The notes under the pieces: generated by a model
Databases searched by the model: none
Told to the model about the DNA's origin: nothing
Seen by the model: only the letters and a program-made list of their open reading frames with translations
Part shown: one piece after another, positions 1 to 7,594 of the stretch
Layout: each line of letters begins with the position of its first letter
Position numbering within the stretch: the first letter of the stretch is position 1
Program-made: the position numbers and the translations under genes
NCBI GenBank assembly: GCA_027618855.1
Contig: JAQCID010000002.1
Location: 1 to 17,553, forward strand
Direction: 5' to 3'
Origin: Bacteroidota bacterium
Lineage (GTDB): Bacteria; Bacteroidota; Bacteroidia; Flavobacteriales_D; Sanyastnellaceae
DNA length: 17,553 bases

Positions 1-1242
1 AAACGTGCTGCCGCCATCACCAACTGCGAGTGTGGCATTTTATCGGAAGAAACCCGAGACCTTATTTCTATTGCATGTGCTGAAATTCTTGAAGGGAAGC
101 ACGACAATCAGTTCCCTCTTGTTGTTTGGCAAACAGGTTCCGGCACGCAGTCAAATATGAATGTGAATGAAGTTGTCGCCAACAGATGTCATCAACTCTC
201 AGGCGGTACGCTTGGGTCGGGTACGCGCCCAGTTCATCCCAATGACGATGTAAACAAGAGCCAATCTTCGAATGACACATTCCCTACTGCGATGCATATC
301 GCGGCTTATTCTCTGATCGTAGAAAATACCTTGCCAGGCATACAAACACTGCGCGATGCGCTTGCGACAAAGTCCAAAGAATTCGATTCGATTGTGAAAA
401 TCGGGCGCACCCACCTGATGGACGCGACTCCTCTGACGCTCGGTCAGGAATTTTCAGGATACGTTGCCCAATTGGACTACGGTATGCGCTCCCTGCGCTC
501 CTCACTGGCGCACCTTTCCGAACTGGCTTTGGGAGGTACAGCTGTCGGAACGGGGATCAATACTCCTTCTGGCTATTCTGAAATCGTTGCAGCTCACATT
601 GCTTCATCGACGAAGCACCCCTTTGTGACTGCACCTAACAAGTTTGAAGCTCTTGCAGCACACGATGCGGTGGTTGAGTCTCATGGAGCCCTCCGCCAGC
701 TTGCGGTCTCTTTGAATAAGATTGCGAATGACATAAGAATGATGGGCTCTGGCCCTCGCTCAGCGATTGGTGAACTTCAACTCCCAGCAAATGAGCCGGG
801 CTCTTCTATTATGCCTGGAAAAGTAAACCCAACCCAATGCGAAGCGATCACCATGGTTTGTGCTCAAGTACTGGGAAACGATGTTGCGATTGTTGTAGGC
901 GGAACCCAAGGACATTATGAACTCAATGTATTCAAGCCTATGATGGCACGCAACATCCTTGAATCTGCGAGATTACTTGGCGACAGTGCGCTTTCATTTG
1001 CAAAAAATTGTGTTGAAGGTATCACGGCGAACGAATCTCGGATCTCCGAGCTTGTCGACAACAGCCTGATGCTCGTCACTGCCCTAAACACGAAAATCGG
1101 CTACTATAAATCGGCTGAAATCGCTGGTAAAGCACATTCTGAAGGCACCACACTTCGTGAGGCGGCACTTTCACTGGGCTATCTCACTGGCGAAGAATAC
1201 GACGCTTGGGTTGTCCCAGGAAATATGATCGGGAATCCGTAA
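1..1242 (+). CDS. fumC: Class II fumarate hydratase, 5' end cut off by window
   Basis: Fumarase interconverts fumarate and L-malate in the TCA cycle as a cytoplasmic homotetramer. The frame is open from base 1, and 413 residues are visible. Family members are about 465 residues, so roughly the first 50 are outside the window. Visible landmarks, numbered in the partial protein, are the [11 protein letters not shown] substrate-site segment (about residues 43-53), [14 protein letters not shown], the [16 protein letters not shown] segment with the conserved catalytic-site His at 138, and the lyase-superfamily signature [10 protein letters not shown] (267-276, bases 799-828), which holds the flexible-loop catalytic serine. 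The GSGTQ and GRTH segments match FumC rather than argininosuccinate lyase or adenylosuccinate lyase; aspartase is the closest alternative but fits less well. The stop is TAA at 1240-1242. The gene converges on the manC-type gene with a 14-nt gap and no visible terminator hairpin. Confidence 0.96.
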   Translation, partial: KRAAAITNCECGILSEETRDLISIACAEILEGKHDNQFPLVVWQTGSGTQSNMNVNEVVANRCHQLSGGTLGSGTRPVHPNDDVNKSQSSNDTFPTAMHIAAYSLIVENTLPGIQTLRDALATKSKEFDSIVKIGRTHLMDATPLTLGQEFSGYVAQLDYGMRSLRSSLAHLSELALGGTAVGTGINTPSGYSEIVAAHIASSTKHPFVTAPNKFEALAAHDAVVESHGALRQLAVSLNKIANDIRMMGSGPRSAIGELQLPANEPGSSIMPGKVNPTQCEAITMVCAQVLGNDVAIVVGGTQGHYELNVFKPMMARNILESARLLGDSALSFAKNCVEGITANESRISELVDNSLMLVTALNTKIGYYKSAEIAGKAHSEGTTLREAALSLGYLTGEEYDAWVVPGNMIGNP

Positions 1243-1256
1243 TGTATTGAGTCGGA

Positions 1257-2330
1257 CTATTTATTTCCCTCTTTCAATTCACCCACGAGGTCTTTCACCC
1301 ACTGTTCGTCAGATTTAGGACAAACCAGCAAAGCATCAGGAGTATCGACAACGATGAAGTCCTTAAGACCTCGGATTGCGATCAGTTTGTTGTCATCCGA
1401 TACAACGACGTTTCCAGATGATTCAGATGAAAACAAATTCGTTCCACTGGAACTGTTTCCGTTTGAATCGGTCCCTAAATTGTGTGCCAAAGACGTCCAG
1501 GTCCCTAGATCAGACCAGCCAAATTCGCAAGAAATCACGTGAACCTCGGATGATTTTTCGAGAATCCCGTAGTCGAGAGATATTGATTCACAGTTTTCGT
1601 AAATCGCATCGACCTCACCCGGTTCCCCACACAGTTTCGCCCCATTAAACGCGACAGACAAGGCGCCGAGGTGTTTTGAGAAGGATTCAGAGATGCTTTT
1701 TAAAGACCAAACAAAAATCCCACTGTTCCAACAATAATCACCCTGAGTTAGAAAGGTTTTGGCAGTTTCGAGATCGGGTTTTTCAGTAAATCTTTCTACT
1801 TGTGCAATTTCGGTTTTCCCTGAGAATTTAATATATCCGTATCCGGTATCGGGTCGGGTTGGCTTGATTCCAAGGGTTGTCAAGGATGAAGTTGAACATG
1901 CATTTGTAAGGGCAATCGAAAGGATGCGTTCAAATTCAATTGAATCTAAGATGAGGTGGTCTGAAGGTGCGACGATGATTCCGATCTTGGAGGGATCTGT
2001 TTCGGAAGGCACACGGTCGGAAATCACCGCATTTGCATATGCGATACACGGAGCGGTATTCCGCATATGTGGCTCACATAGAATGTTTGAAGTCGGGATT
2101 AAAGGCAGATGACTTTCAACTTGAGCGCGGTAAAGCTCATTTGTCACGACGAGAATGTTCGAGGGAGGCACAACCTTAGAAAGCCTCGTGTACGTCATTT
2201 GGATAAGCGATTGGCCAGTTCCCAGAATATCAAGAAACTGTTTGGGTTTAGAATTTCTAGACATAGGCCAAAACCTACTTCCTATTCCTCCCGCCATGAT
2301 GACTGCAAATGTGTGTTCGGTCTTATTCAT
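1257..2330 (-). CDS. manC: Mannose-1-phosphate guanylyltransferase (GDP-mannose pyrophosphorylase)
   Basis: The enzyme makes GDP-mannose from mannose-1-phosphate and GTP, for surface polysaccharide or glycoprotein sugars. The 357-residue protein begins with the nucleotidyltransferase signature MAGGIGSRFWPMSR followed by KPKQF (residues 12-32). It then shows APSDHLI (a metal and sugar-phosphate binding region), FTEKPD, and CWNSGIFVW, the usual order in the family. It is the short form without the C-terminal cupin phosphomannose isomerase domain of bifunctional ManC/AlgA proteins. I chose the ATG at 2328-2330 because the family fold starts a few residues before the GG motif. An in-frame extension to a GTG near 2396 exists but adds 22 residues unlike the family. 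The gene is divergent from the mlaE-type gene and alone on its strand here; no glycan cluster is visible next to it. Confidence 0.9.
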   Translation of the reverse strand: MNKTEHTFAVIMAGGIGSRFWPMSRNSKPKQFLDILGTGQSLIQMTYTRLSKVVPPSNILVVTNELYRAQVESHLPLIPTSNILCEPHMRNTAPCIAYANAVISDRVPSETDPSKIGIIVAPSDHLILDSIEFERILSIALTNACSTSSLTTLGIKPTRPDTGYGYIKFSGKTEIAQVERFTEKPDLETAKTFLTQGDYCWNSGIFVWSLKSISESFSKHLGALSVAFNGAKLCGEPGEVDAIYENCESISLDYGILEKSSEVHVISCEFGWSDLGTWTSLAHNLGTDSNGNSSSGTNLFSSESSGNVVVSDDNKLIAIRGLKDFIVVDTPDALLVCPKSDEQWVKDLVGELKEGNK

Positions 2331-2489
2331 GATTGCCAATGTCGACACACCCATAAGCATCACACGTTCCGCAACCTTTAGACGACGAACACCCACTTAA
2401 TAATGTGAGCGATGATACGAGTACAAAAGTGCATAACAAAATATGATTGACAAGTCGTTTATTCATGGGGTGAAGTTAGGAATAGTTAC
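2331..2489. promoter_or_regulatory. Divergent intergenic spacer between manC and mlaE
   Basis: This 159-bp AT-rich spacer separates two genes transcribed away from each other, so promoters for both should lie in it. I could not find a clean Bacteroidota TAnnTTTG box on either strand. A TTGACA hexamer at 2447-2452 lacks a convincing partner at -10 spacing. No hairpin, repeat or small gene stands out. Confidence 0.4.
2478..2482 (+). promoter_or_regulatory. Possible ribosome binding site for mlaE GTG start
   Basis: AGGAA lies 7 nt before the GTG at 2490. It matters only because it supports a non-ATG start. Shine-Dalgarno sites are generally weak predictors in Bacteroidota, so the support is modest. 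Confidence 0.35.
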
Positions 2490-3242
2490 GTGTACCTTAG
2501 CGCTGTGGGCATCATCTTTAACATAGGAAGGTATACGCGGTTTATGGCCACAGTATTGCATAAACCTGAAAAAGGCAAGGTTTTTCGTCGACAATTGGTG
2601 AAAGAAATGTCCATAATAGGTGTAGAAAGTGTGGGGATTGTGGCGCTTTTGAGTGTTTTTATGGGTGCGGTTATGTGCCTGCAGACGGCCCATCAGATAG
2701 GAGGTTGGATTCCAGTTTACACGATAGGTTTTACGGTACGTCAAACCATGATTTTAGAGTTTTCTCCTACGCTTATCCCTGTTATCTTGGCAGGAAAGAT
2801 AGGCTCAAACATCGCATCTCAGCTCGGTACAATGCGTGTGACAGAGCAGATTGATGCACTCGAGATCATGGGAGTGAATAGTGCTGGGTTCCTTGTTTTA
2901 CCTAAATTCGTCGCGGGTTTTATTTGTATTCCAGTTCTCGTAATTATGAGCATGGTATTGGGCGTTTCATCTGGAGCTGTCATCGCGCTTATCTCGGGGG
3001 TGAGCAGTATGGCGGATTTCGAGTATGGTCTACAAGTAGACTTTGTCTCCTACGATGTCGTCTACGCATTGATCAAGACAACTGTTTTTGCCTTAATCAT
3101 GACATCTGTCTCAGCGTATCATGGATACTATACCTCTGGCGGTGCGATAGAAGTCGCGAAATCGAGTACCAAGGCTGTGGTGTATAGCGTAGTGATCATT
3201 ATGCTTACAAATCTCGTTCTCACAAAGCTACTCCTCACATAA
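2490..3242 (+). CDS. mlaE: MlaE-family ABC transporter permease (lipid transport)
   Basis: This is the inner-membrane permease of an MCE-type ABC system that moves phospholipids or related lipids between the inner and outer membranes. The 250-residue protein is strongly hydrophobic with several membrane segments. It contains the family core: a GAV segment followed by QTAHQIG, then LAGKIGSNIASQLGTMRVTEQ, then IDALEIMGVNSAGFLVLPK, the conserved cytoplasmic loop that contacts the ATPase. The start is a GTG; the upstream in-frame stop is TGA at 2448-2450. A first ATG at 2544 would delete the IGRYTRF segment that homologues have before PEK, so GTG at 2490 (or GTG at 2505) fits better. It is followed after 9 nt by the MlaF-type ATPase. 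No MCE-domain MlaD gene follows, unlike the E. coli operon. Confidence 0.92.
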   Translation: MYLSAVGIIFNIGRYTRFMATVLHKPEKGKVFRRQLVKEMSIIGVESVGIVALLSVFMGAVMCLQTAHQIGGWIPVYTIGFTVRQTMILEFSPTLIPVILAGKIGSNIASQLGTMRVTEQIDALEIMGVNSAGFLVLPKFVAGFICIPVLVIMSMVLGVSSGAVIALISGVSSMADFEYGLQVDFVSYDVVYALIKTTVFALIMTSVSAYHGYYTSGGAIEVAKSSTKAVVYSVVIIMLTNLVLTKLLLT

Positions 3243-3251
3243 TTTTTCAGA

Positions 3252-4019
3252 TTGATTGAAGTAAAAAACATATCTAAATCGTTTGGAGGAACTCAAGTTT
3301 TAAATGACGTGAGCGCTACTTTCGAAAAAGGCAAGGTCAACTTTATAATAGGAAGATCAGGCTCGGGTAAAAGTGTCCTTACCAAGTGTACGGTGGGATT
3401 GCTAGAGCCAGATTTGGGTCATGTATTTTTTGATGGACGTGACTTCACCACAATGAATAGAAATGAACGTAAGGAGATTAGAAAAGAAATAGGAATGTTG
3501 TTCCAAGGCGGGGCACTGTTCGACTCAATGACAGTTGCTGAAAACATCAAATTCCCCTTAAAGATGTTTAGTGACATGGACGAGGACAGTATGTCAGCCA
3601 GAGTCCAAGATTGTTTGTCAAGGGTCGAGCTAGAGGGTCAAGGAGAGAAATTCCCAGGAGAACTAAGTGGAGGAATGCAAAAGAGAGTAGGGATAGCGCG
3701 CGCCATATCAATGAATCCGAAATACCTGTTTTGTGATGAACCCAACTCCGGTCTAGATCCCCAAACAGCGATTGTAATTGACAACTTGATCGCAGATATT
3801 ACAAATGAATACGGCATGACGACTGTCGTTGTAAGCCACGACATGAACAGCGTCATCGAAGCTTCTGATACGATACACTTTATCCACAATGGAGAGATCG
3901 CTTTTAAAGGAAACAATGCTGAAATGATGGTCTCGGATTCTCCAACCCTCAACGACTTTATTTATGCATCTAAATTGATGCAAAAACTGAGAGATACGTC
4001 ATCTTATAAAAAGGGATGA
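3252..4019 (+). CDS. mlaF: MlaF-family ABC transporter ATP-binding protein
   Basis: The ATPase is the partner of the permease just upstream and powers lipid movement. The 255-residue protein has all nucleotide-binding motifs: Walker A GRSGSGKS (residues about 35-42), Q-loop MLFQGGALFDSM (the GGALFDS stretch is typical of MlaF-type ATPases), ABC signature LSGGMQKR, Walker B YLFCDEP with NSGLDP, and H-loop VVSHDM. The start is TTG at 3252. An in-frame stop lies at 3240-3242 and only three codons separate it from the TTG, so no ATG start upstream of Walker A is possible. The stop codon overlaps the next gene's ATG (ATGA, 4016-4019), so translation is probably coupled to the nitroreductase-family gene. 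Confidence 0.94.
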   Translation: MIEVKNISKSFGGTQVLNDVSATFEKGKVNFIIGRSGSGKSVLTKCTVGLLEPDLGHVFFDGRDFTTMNRNERKEIRKEIGMLFQGGALFDSMTVAENIKFPLKMFSDMDEDSMSARVQDCLSRVELEGQGEKFPGELSGGMQKRVGIARAISMNPKYLFCDEPNSGLDPQTAIVIDNLIADITNEYGMTTVVVSHDMNSVIEASDTIHFIHNGEIAFKGNNAEMMVSDSPTLNDFIYASKLMQKLRDTSSYKKG

Positions 4020-4663
4020 AGTATCATCCTGAGAGGTTCTCACCAAAAGAAATGCTGAAGCGAAGCCAAGATTTCCTTGAGAAAATGGAAACCCGCCGGA
4101 GCGTTCGACATTTCTCATCGGATGAAGTTCCCATGGATGCTGTTGTCAACTGCATAGCCGCTGCCGGCACAGCTCCTTCTGGAGCGCACAAACAACCTTG
4201 GACATTTTGTTTGGTCACAGATCCTGAGATTAGAAAGAGGATCAGATTTGCTGCTGAAGAGGAGGAATATAGAAACTACAATGGAAGGATGAGTCCCGAG
4301 TGGATGAAGGACTTGGAGCCCTTCGGTACGAACGAAATCAAACCATTTATTGAAAATGCGCCGGGATTGATTGTTGTTTTCAAGCACTCATATGGTACTG
4401 ATGAATCGGGAAAAACACAAAATTACTACGTCAATGAGAGTGTGGGAATTGCTGTGGGAATGTTGTTGACGGCACTTCATGAAATCGGTCTCGTTGCGTT
4501 GACTCATACACCCTCGCCTATGAAATTTCTGGCTGAAATATTAGAAAGGCCTGAGAATGAAAGAGCGTATTTAAATATTCCTTTTGGCTTTCCATCAGAC
4601 AATTGTGAGGTTCCAAACTTAAAACGGAAGCCCATCAGCGATATTTTGATTAAATATTCGTGA
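4016..4663 (+). CDS. Nitroreductase-family flavoprotein resembling iodotyrosine deiodinase
   Basis: This is a 215-residue FMN-dependent member of the nitroreductase superfamily. Visible family features are the FMN-phosphate motif TRRSVRHFS (26-34), GTAPSGAHKQPWTF (51-64), an NYYVNESVGIA segment (136-146), and LTHTP near 162-166. It aligns end to end with my memory of human iodotyrosine deiodinase at a constant offset of 73 through the first half. Glu84, Tyr88 and Lys109 then fall on the human Glu157/Tyr161/Lys182 residues that clamp the iodotyrosine zwitterion. Bacterial homologues with deiodinase activity are known, for example from Haliscomenobacter. A role in reductive dehalogenation of halotyrosines is therefore plausible, but a general nitroreductase role cannot be excluded. 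There is no membrane anchor. The start overlaps the mlaF stop, so it is probably co-expressed with mlaEF; a functional link to lipid transport is not evident. Confidence 0.85.
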   Translation: MKYHPERFSPKEMLKRSQDFLEKMETRRSVRHFSSDEVPMDAVVNCIAAAGTAPSGAHKQPWTFCLVTDPEIRKRIRFAAEEEEYRNYNGRMSPEWMKDLEPFGTNEIKPFIENAPGLIVVFKHSYGTDESGKTQNYYVNESVGIAVGMLLTALHEIGLVALTHTPSPMKFLAEILERPENERAYLNIPFGFPSDNCEVPNLKRKPISDILIKYS

Positions 4664-4765
4664 ATATGACATTAAATAATGAATGTTTTGATGGTGTTGT
4701 AAGGTGATTTGTATGGGCTTAACGTCTGAATGATCATCTTTTTGGTTAAAACTTTCTTGTTATTG

Positions 4766-4797
4766 TTGCTTTAGGTTGAACTATTGGGTTAGTTTTG
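4766..4797 (+). promoter_or_regulatory. Predicted Bacteroidota-type promoter for acpP and the downstream gene series
   Basis: TAGTTTTG at 4790-4797 matches the Bacteroidota -7 consensus TAnnTTTG exactly. A TTG at 4766-4768 sits 21 nt upstream as a possible -33 element. Transcription would start a few bases after 4797, giving a leader of roughly 16-20 nt before the acpP ATG. The rest of the 156-bp spacer (4664-4819) is very AT-rich and holds no gene. A weak inverted repeat CATTA-AA-TAATG at 4670-4681 is too short to call a terminator. Confidence 0.5.
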
Positions 4798-4819
4798 CCT
4801 CAAATTGAACACGAATATC

Positions 4820-5056
4820 ATGTCTGAAATCAGTGAAAAAGTAACAGCTATCATCGTTGATAAGCTAGGGTTGGAAGCAAGTGAAGTAACGCTAGAGTCA
4901 AGCTTCACAAACGATTTAGGTGCCGATTCTCTCGACACAGTAGAACTCATCATGGAGTTTGAGAAAGAATTTAACATCGCAATTCCAGACGATCAAGCTG
5001 AGAATATCAGTACTGTTGGGCAAGCGGTAGAGCACATCGAGAAAGCAACTAAGTAA
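4820..5056 (+). CDS. acpP: Acyl carrier protein
   Basis: ACP is the 78-residue acidic carrier of growing acyl chains in type II fatty acid synthesis. The phosphopantetheine site is Ser37 in the [12 protein letters not shown] motif, and the four-helix pattern and length match the family. ATG at 4820 gives the usual MSEI-type N-terminus; a TTG at 4805 in the same frame would add five residues and lies very close to the predicted transcription start, so it is less likely. It is followed after 17 nt by fabF, the common acpP-fabF pairing. It is the first gene of the long co-directional series and has the only good promoter I can see in it. Confidence 0.97.
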   Translation: MSEISEKVTAIIVDKLGLEASEVTLESSFTNDLGADSLDTVELIMEFEKEFNIAIPDDQAENISTVGQAVEHIEKATK

Positions 5057-5073
5057 GTCTTTGGTATTCTTCT

Positions 5074-6381
5074 ATGGAACTTAAGCGTGTAGTTGTAACA
5101 GGTTTAGGGGCGATAACGCCCCTAGGCAATGACCCCGTATCTTTCTGGAACAATTTGGTTGACGGCGTGAGCGGGGCTGCTGAAATTACGCGTTTTGATG
5201 CCTCAAAATTCAAAACAAGATTTGCATGTGAGGTCAAAGGTTTTGACCCCCTTGACTACATACATCGCCGCGAAGCCAGAAGGATGGACCTCTACAGTCA
5301 GTATGCTGTAGTCAGTTCGAACCAGGCACTTGACGATGCAGGTATTGTTGGAGGAGAGCTCAAATTTGAAGCGGGTTCTGAAGAAGAATTAAGCAATGCC
5401 GGAAAGTTTAAAATGAATCCTGACAGAGCTGGAGTAATCTGGGGCTCAGGTGTTGGAGGCTTTCAAAGCTTCATGGATGAGGCAAAAAACTATTATCAAG
5501 GAGATGGAACTCCTCGTTTTTCGCCCTTCTTTATTCCAATGATGATTCCAGATATTGCAGCTGGACACATAAGTATAAGAAACGGATTCCGTGGACCAAA
5601 CTACGCAACAGTGAGTGCGTGCGCCAGTTCTACACACGCCTTAATAGATTCATTCAACCTGATACGATTGGGGAAAGCGGATCTCATGGTGACGGGTGGG
5701 TCAGAAGCGGCTGTCACAGAAGGAGGAATAGGTGGGTTTAACGCTCTTAAAGCTTTATCTACGAGAAATGATGATGCAAAGCGTGCCTCAAGGCCTTTCG
5801 ATAAAACACGTGATGGATTTGTCCTAGGTGAAGGTGCAGGAGCAATCATTCTCGAATCCCTTGAACATGCCCAAGCACGAGGCGCAAAAATTTATTGCGA
5901 AATGGTAGGTGGAGGGATGAGCGCAGATGCGCATCATATTACGGCTCCTCATCCGGAGGGACTTGGAGCCACAAACGTGATGCGTGCGACTCTTGAAGAT
6001 GCAGGAATGACTCCAGAAGAGGTAGATTATGTGAACGTACATGGAACTTCTACTCCATTGGGAGATATCGCTGAGACCCAGGCCATTCAAAAGGTGTTTG
6101 GGGATGCAGCATATAAACTTAGCATTTCGTCTACAAAGTCGATGACGGGTCATCTGTTAGGTGCTGCAGGCGCGATAGAAGCTATGGCCTGTATTCTGGC
6201 AATCGAGCATGGAATTATTCCTCCCACAATTAATTTTGAACATGAAGACGAAGGTTTAGACCCGAAGCTTGATTTCACGTTCAACAAGGCACGACATCGT
6301 GTTGTAGGTGCTGCGCTATCTAACACCTTCGGTTTCGGAGGACACAATGCTTCCGTATTGTTTAAGAAATACGCAAGCTAA
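5074..6381 (+). CDS. fabF: Beta-ketoacyl-ACP synthase II
   Basis: FabF condenses malonyl-ACP with acyl-ACP to elongate fatty acids. The 435-residue protein starts VVVTGLGAITPLG and carries the complete Cys-His-His triad: Cys183 in TVSACASSTH, His323 in VNVHGTSTPLGD and His360 in STKSMTGHLLGAAGA. Each is shifted by +20 from E. coli FabF (163/303/340), so one insertion of about that size lies before Cys183. It can be placed at about residues 95-113 (bases 5356-5412), an acidic stretch containing GSEEELSNAGKF between the QALDDAG helix and the GVIWGSGVGG strand. The usual family length is near 413. The ATG at 5074 is 17 nt after acpP. FabF rather than FabB is favoured by sequence and by its place next to acpP. 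Confidence 0.96.
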   Translation: MELKRVVVTGLGAITPLGNDPVSFWNNLVDGVSGAAEITRFDASKFKTRFACEVKGFDPLDYIHRREARRMDLYSQYAVVSSNQALDDAGIVGGELKFEAGSEEELSNAGKFKMNPDRAGVIWGSGVGGFQSFMDEAKNYYQGDGTPRFSPFFIPMMIPDIAAGHISIRNGFRGPNYATVSACASSTHALIDSFNLIRLGKADLMVTGGSEAAVTEGGIGGFNALKALSTRNDDAKRASRPFDKTRDGFVLGEGAGAIILESLEHAQARGAKIYCEMVGGGMSADAHHITAPHPEGLGATNVMRATLEDAGMTPEEVDYVNVHGTSTPLGDIAETQAIQKVFGDAAYKLSISSTKSMTGHLLGAAGAIEAMACILAIEHGIIPPTINFEHEDEGLDPKLDFTFNKARHRVVGAALSNTFGFGGHNASVLFKKYAS

Positions 6382-6394
6382 GAAACCAGACCCC

Positions 6395-6399
6395 AAGGA
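6395..6399 (+). promoter_or_regulatory. Possible ribosome binding site that supports the rnc start
   Basis: AAGGA ends 4 nt before the ATG at 6404. It favours that start over in-frame starts at 6308 and 6347, which lie inside fabF. Confidence 0.35.
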
Positions 6400-6403
6400 C
6401 TTA

Positions 6404-7147
6404 ATGCAACTGATTCGTCGATTTTTTGAAAAGGATACCTCGGCTAGTCATATCAAAAAATTGGTGCGGAATCATTTTGGGCTTCGCGTCAAGAACATCT
6501 CTTATTACAAAGAAGCCTTCAGACATTCCTCTATTTTAGATGGAGATTATTCGGGGGTGAAGAGCAATGAACGTCTTGAATTTCTGGGCGATGCAGTGCT
6601 TGATCTTAGTGTTGCGGCATATCTGTATAGCATGGATCCCGAAGCCCAAGAGGGCCTTCTTACCCAGCGTAAATCGAAGATTGTAAGCAGAAAGAATCTC
6701 AATTTATTGGGTGAGTTTATAGACCTAGAAATCTTGTTAGAAGTGAAGATGAGACGTGAAGATATCAGGCCTACAATGGTCGGCAACGCGATGGAATCTT
6801 TAATAGGCGCATTGTATTTGGACTTTGGTTATGTCCGTACAAATAAAGCCTTGATCAACCTCTTAAAAAGGTTTGGTTTGGATGAGAAAATCCATGAAAC
6901 CACCGATTTTAAAAGTCAACTTCATCATTGGGCTCAAAAACAAAGAGTCACGCTTACATACAATGTTGTAAAAGAGTTTATAGTGGATGGTGAAAACGGG
7001 TATGAAGTGGAGGTTTTTGCGGATGATTCTTGTATTGGGTCTGGGACAGGCCGGTCTAAGAAAATTGCGGAGCGAGAAGCATCTAGAATGGGATGGAGGC
7101 ACGTTTTTGAGGAAGAAGAATCAAAAGTTCTAGGTGATAATTCATAG
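6404..7147 (+). CDS. rnc: Ribonuclease III
   Basis: RNase III cleaves double-stranded RNA in rRNA and mRNA processing. The 247-residue protein has the catalytic domain signature NERLEFLGDAVLDL (residues 55-68, with metal ligands Glu59 and Asp63). This is followed by the second site GNAMESLIGALYLD with Glu131, and a C-terminal double-stranded RNA binding domain from about 170 (DFKSQLHHWAQ, then GSGTGRSKKIAEREAS). Asn128 stands where E. coli has Asp114; the key Glu is kept, and I recall this Gly-Asn-Ala form from other Bacteroidota, so it is probably active. The frame stays open back into fabF, but the ATG at 6404, 22 nt after the fabF stop, gives a normal length. The fabF-rnc order is common in this phylum. 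Confidence 0.95.
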   Translation: MQLIRRFFEKDTSASHIKKLVRNHFGLRVKNISYYKEAFRHSSILDGDYSGVKSNERLEFLGDAVLDLSVAAYLYSMDPEAQEGLLTQRKSKIVSRKNLNLLGEFIDLEILLEVKMRREDIRPTMVGNAMESLIGALYLDFGYVRTNKALINLLKRFGLDEKIHETTDFKSQLHHWAQKQRVTLTYNVVKEFIVDGENGYEVEVFADDSCIGSGTGRSKKIAEREASRMGWRHVFEEEESKVLGDNS

Positions 7148-7168
7148 CGAGCGACTACCTTCGTGCCA

Positions 7169-7594
7169 ATGGCAAAGCTTCAACTCGATATGGAAATTGA
7201 GTGTGATTTCGATCTTTTAGGGATGGGGTCACATGTGGGAAGTCATCGTATGGCATGGGAGTTAAATAGAATCTTCGGATGGGAATTGGCGTTCGAAAGA
7301 GAAATTGAGTCAAAAATCAAGAATATTGTAACAAAACACATCGTTTTGCGATATTGTAATGACGAGGAAGGTTTGGACATTGCGTTAATCCTGAATCGTG
7401 TTCCTGAGGGGGTGTTAGCATCGGGTGCTTCTTCATTGGACTATTTACTTAGATTAGGCCATGGTGTCTTGAAATCGGAAGATGTAATTAACAGAATTAG
7501 AAACTCCAACCTTGTTACTTTGGTAACTTTCTTGAATCCTGAGAAATCGGGTGCTTTAGAGGCGATTTTTGAACTAGATATATATAAAGAATGA
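7169..7594 (+). CDS. Small protein, probable IPExxxVDY family member
   Basis: The 141-residue protein has no signal peptide or membrane segment and no enzymatic motif that I recognise. Its start (MAKLQLDMEIECDFDLLGM, then SHRMAWELNRIFGW) and its place between rnc and pyk match the IPExxxVDY family of Bacteroidota, whose function is unknown. The eponymous motif is degenerate: at residues 84-92 the sequence reads ASGASSLDY, so the final DY is kept but IPE is lost and Val is replaced by Leu. The family call rests on synteny plus weak similarity. ATG at 7169 was chosen; a GTG two codons earlier is possible. Its stop overlaps the pyk start (ATGA at 7591-7594), so the two are probably translated together. 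Confidence 0.65.
   Translation: MAKLQLDMEIECDFDLLGMGSHVGSHRMAWELNRIFGWELAFEREIESKIKNIVTKHIVLRYCNDEEGLDIALILNRVPEGVLASGASSLDYLLRLGHGVLKSEDVINRIRNSNLVTLVTFLNPEKSGALEAIFELDIYKE

Noticed and set aside
1243..1256. Bidirectional terminator between fumC and manC
   Set aside because: The 14-nt gap contains no hairpin.
2331..2396. N-terminal extension of the manC-type protein by 22 residues
   Set aside because: The sequence is unlike the family, and the ATG at 2330 places the GG motif at the usual distance.
2447..2452. TTGACA as a -35 box for mlaE
   Set aside because: No matching -10 element is seen at 16-18 nt, and Bacteroidota promoters usually do not use this box.
4670..4681. Inverted repeat CATTA-AA-TAATG as a terminator after the flavoprotein gene
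   Set aside because: The stem is five AT-rich pairs with a two-base loop and no long T-run, too weak for an intrinsic terminator.
4730..4737. Palindrome ATGATCAT as an operator
   Set aside because: An eight-base palindrome is expected by chance, and there is no second copy nearby.
5824..6153. Open frame of 109 codons on the minus strand inside fabF
   Set aside because: It is antisense to conserved catalytic segments of fabF, and its composition is unlike a real protein.
6308..6403. Longer RNase III starting inside fabF
   Set aside because: The extra residues come from fabF-coding bases read in another frame. The ATG at 6404 has a Shine-Dalgarno-like site and gives the normal length.
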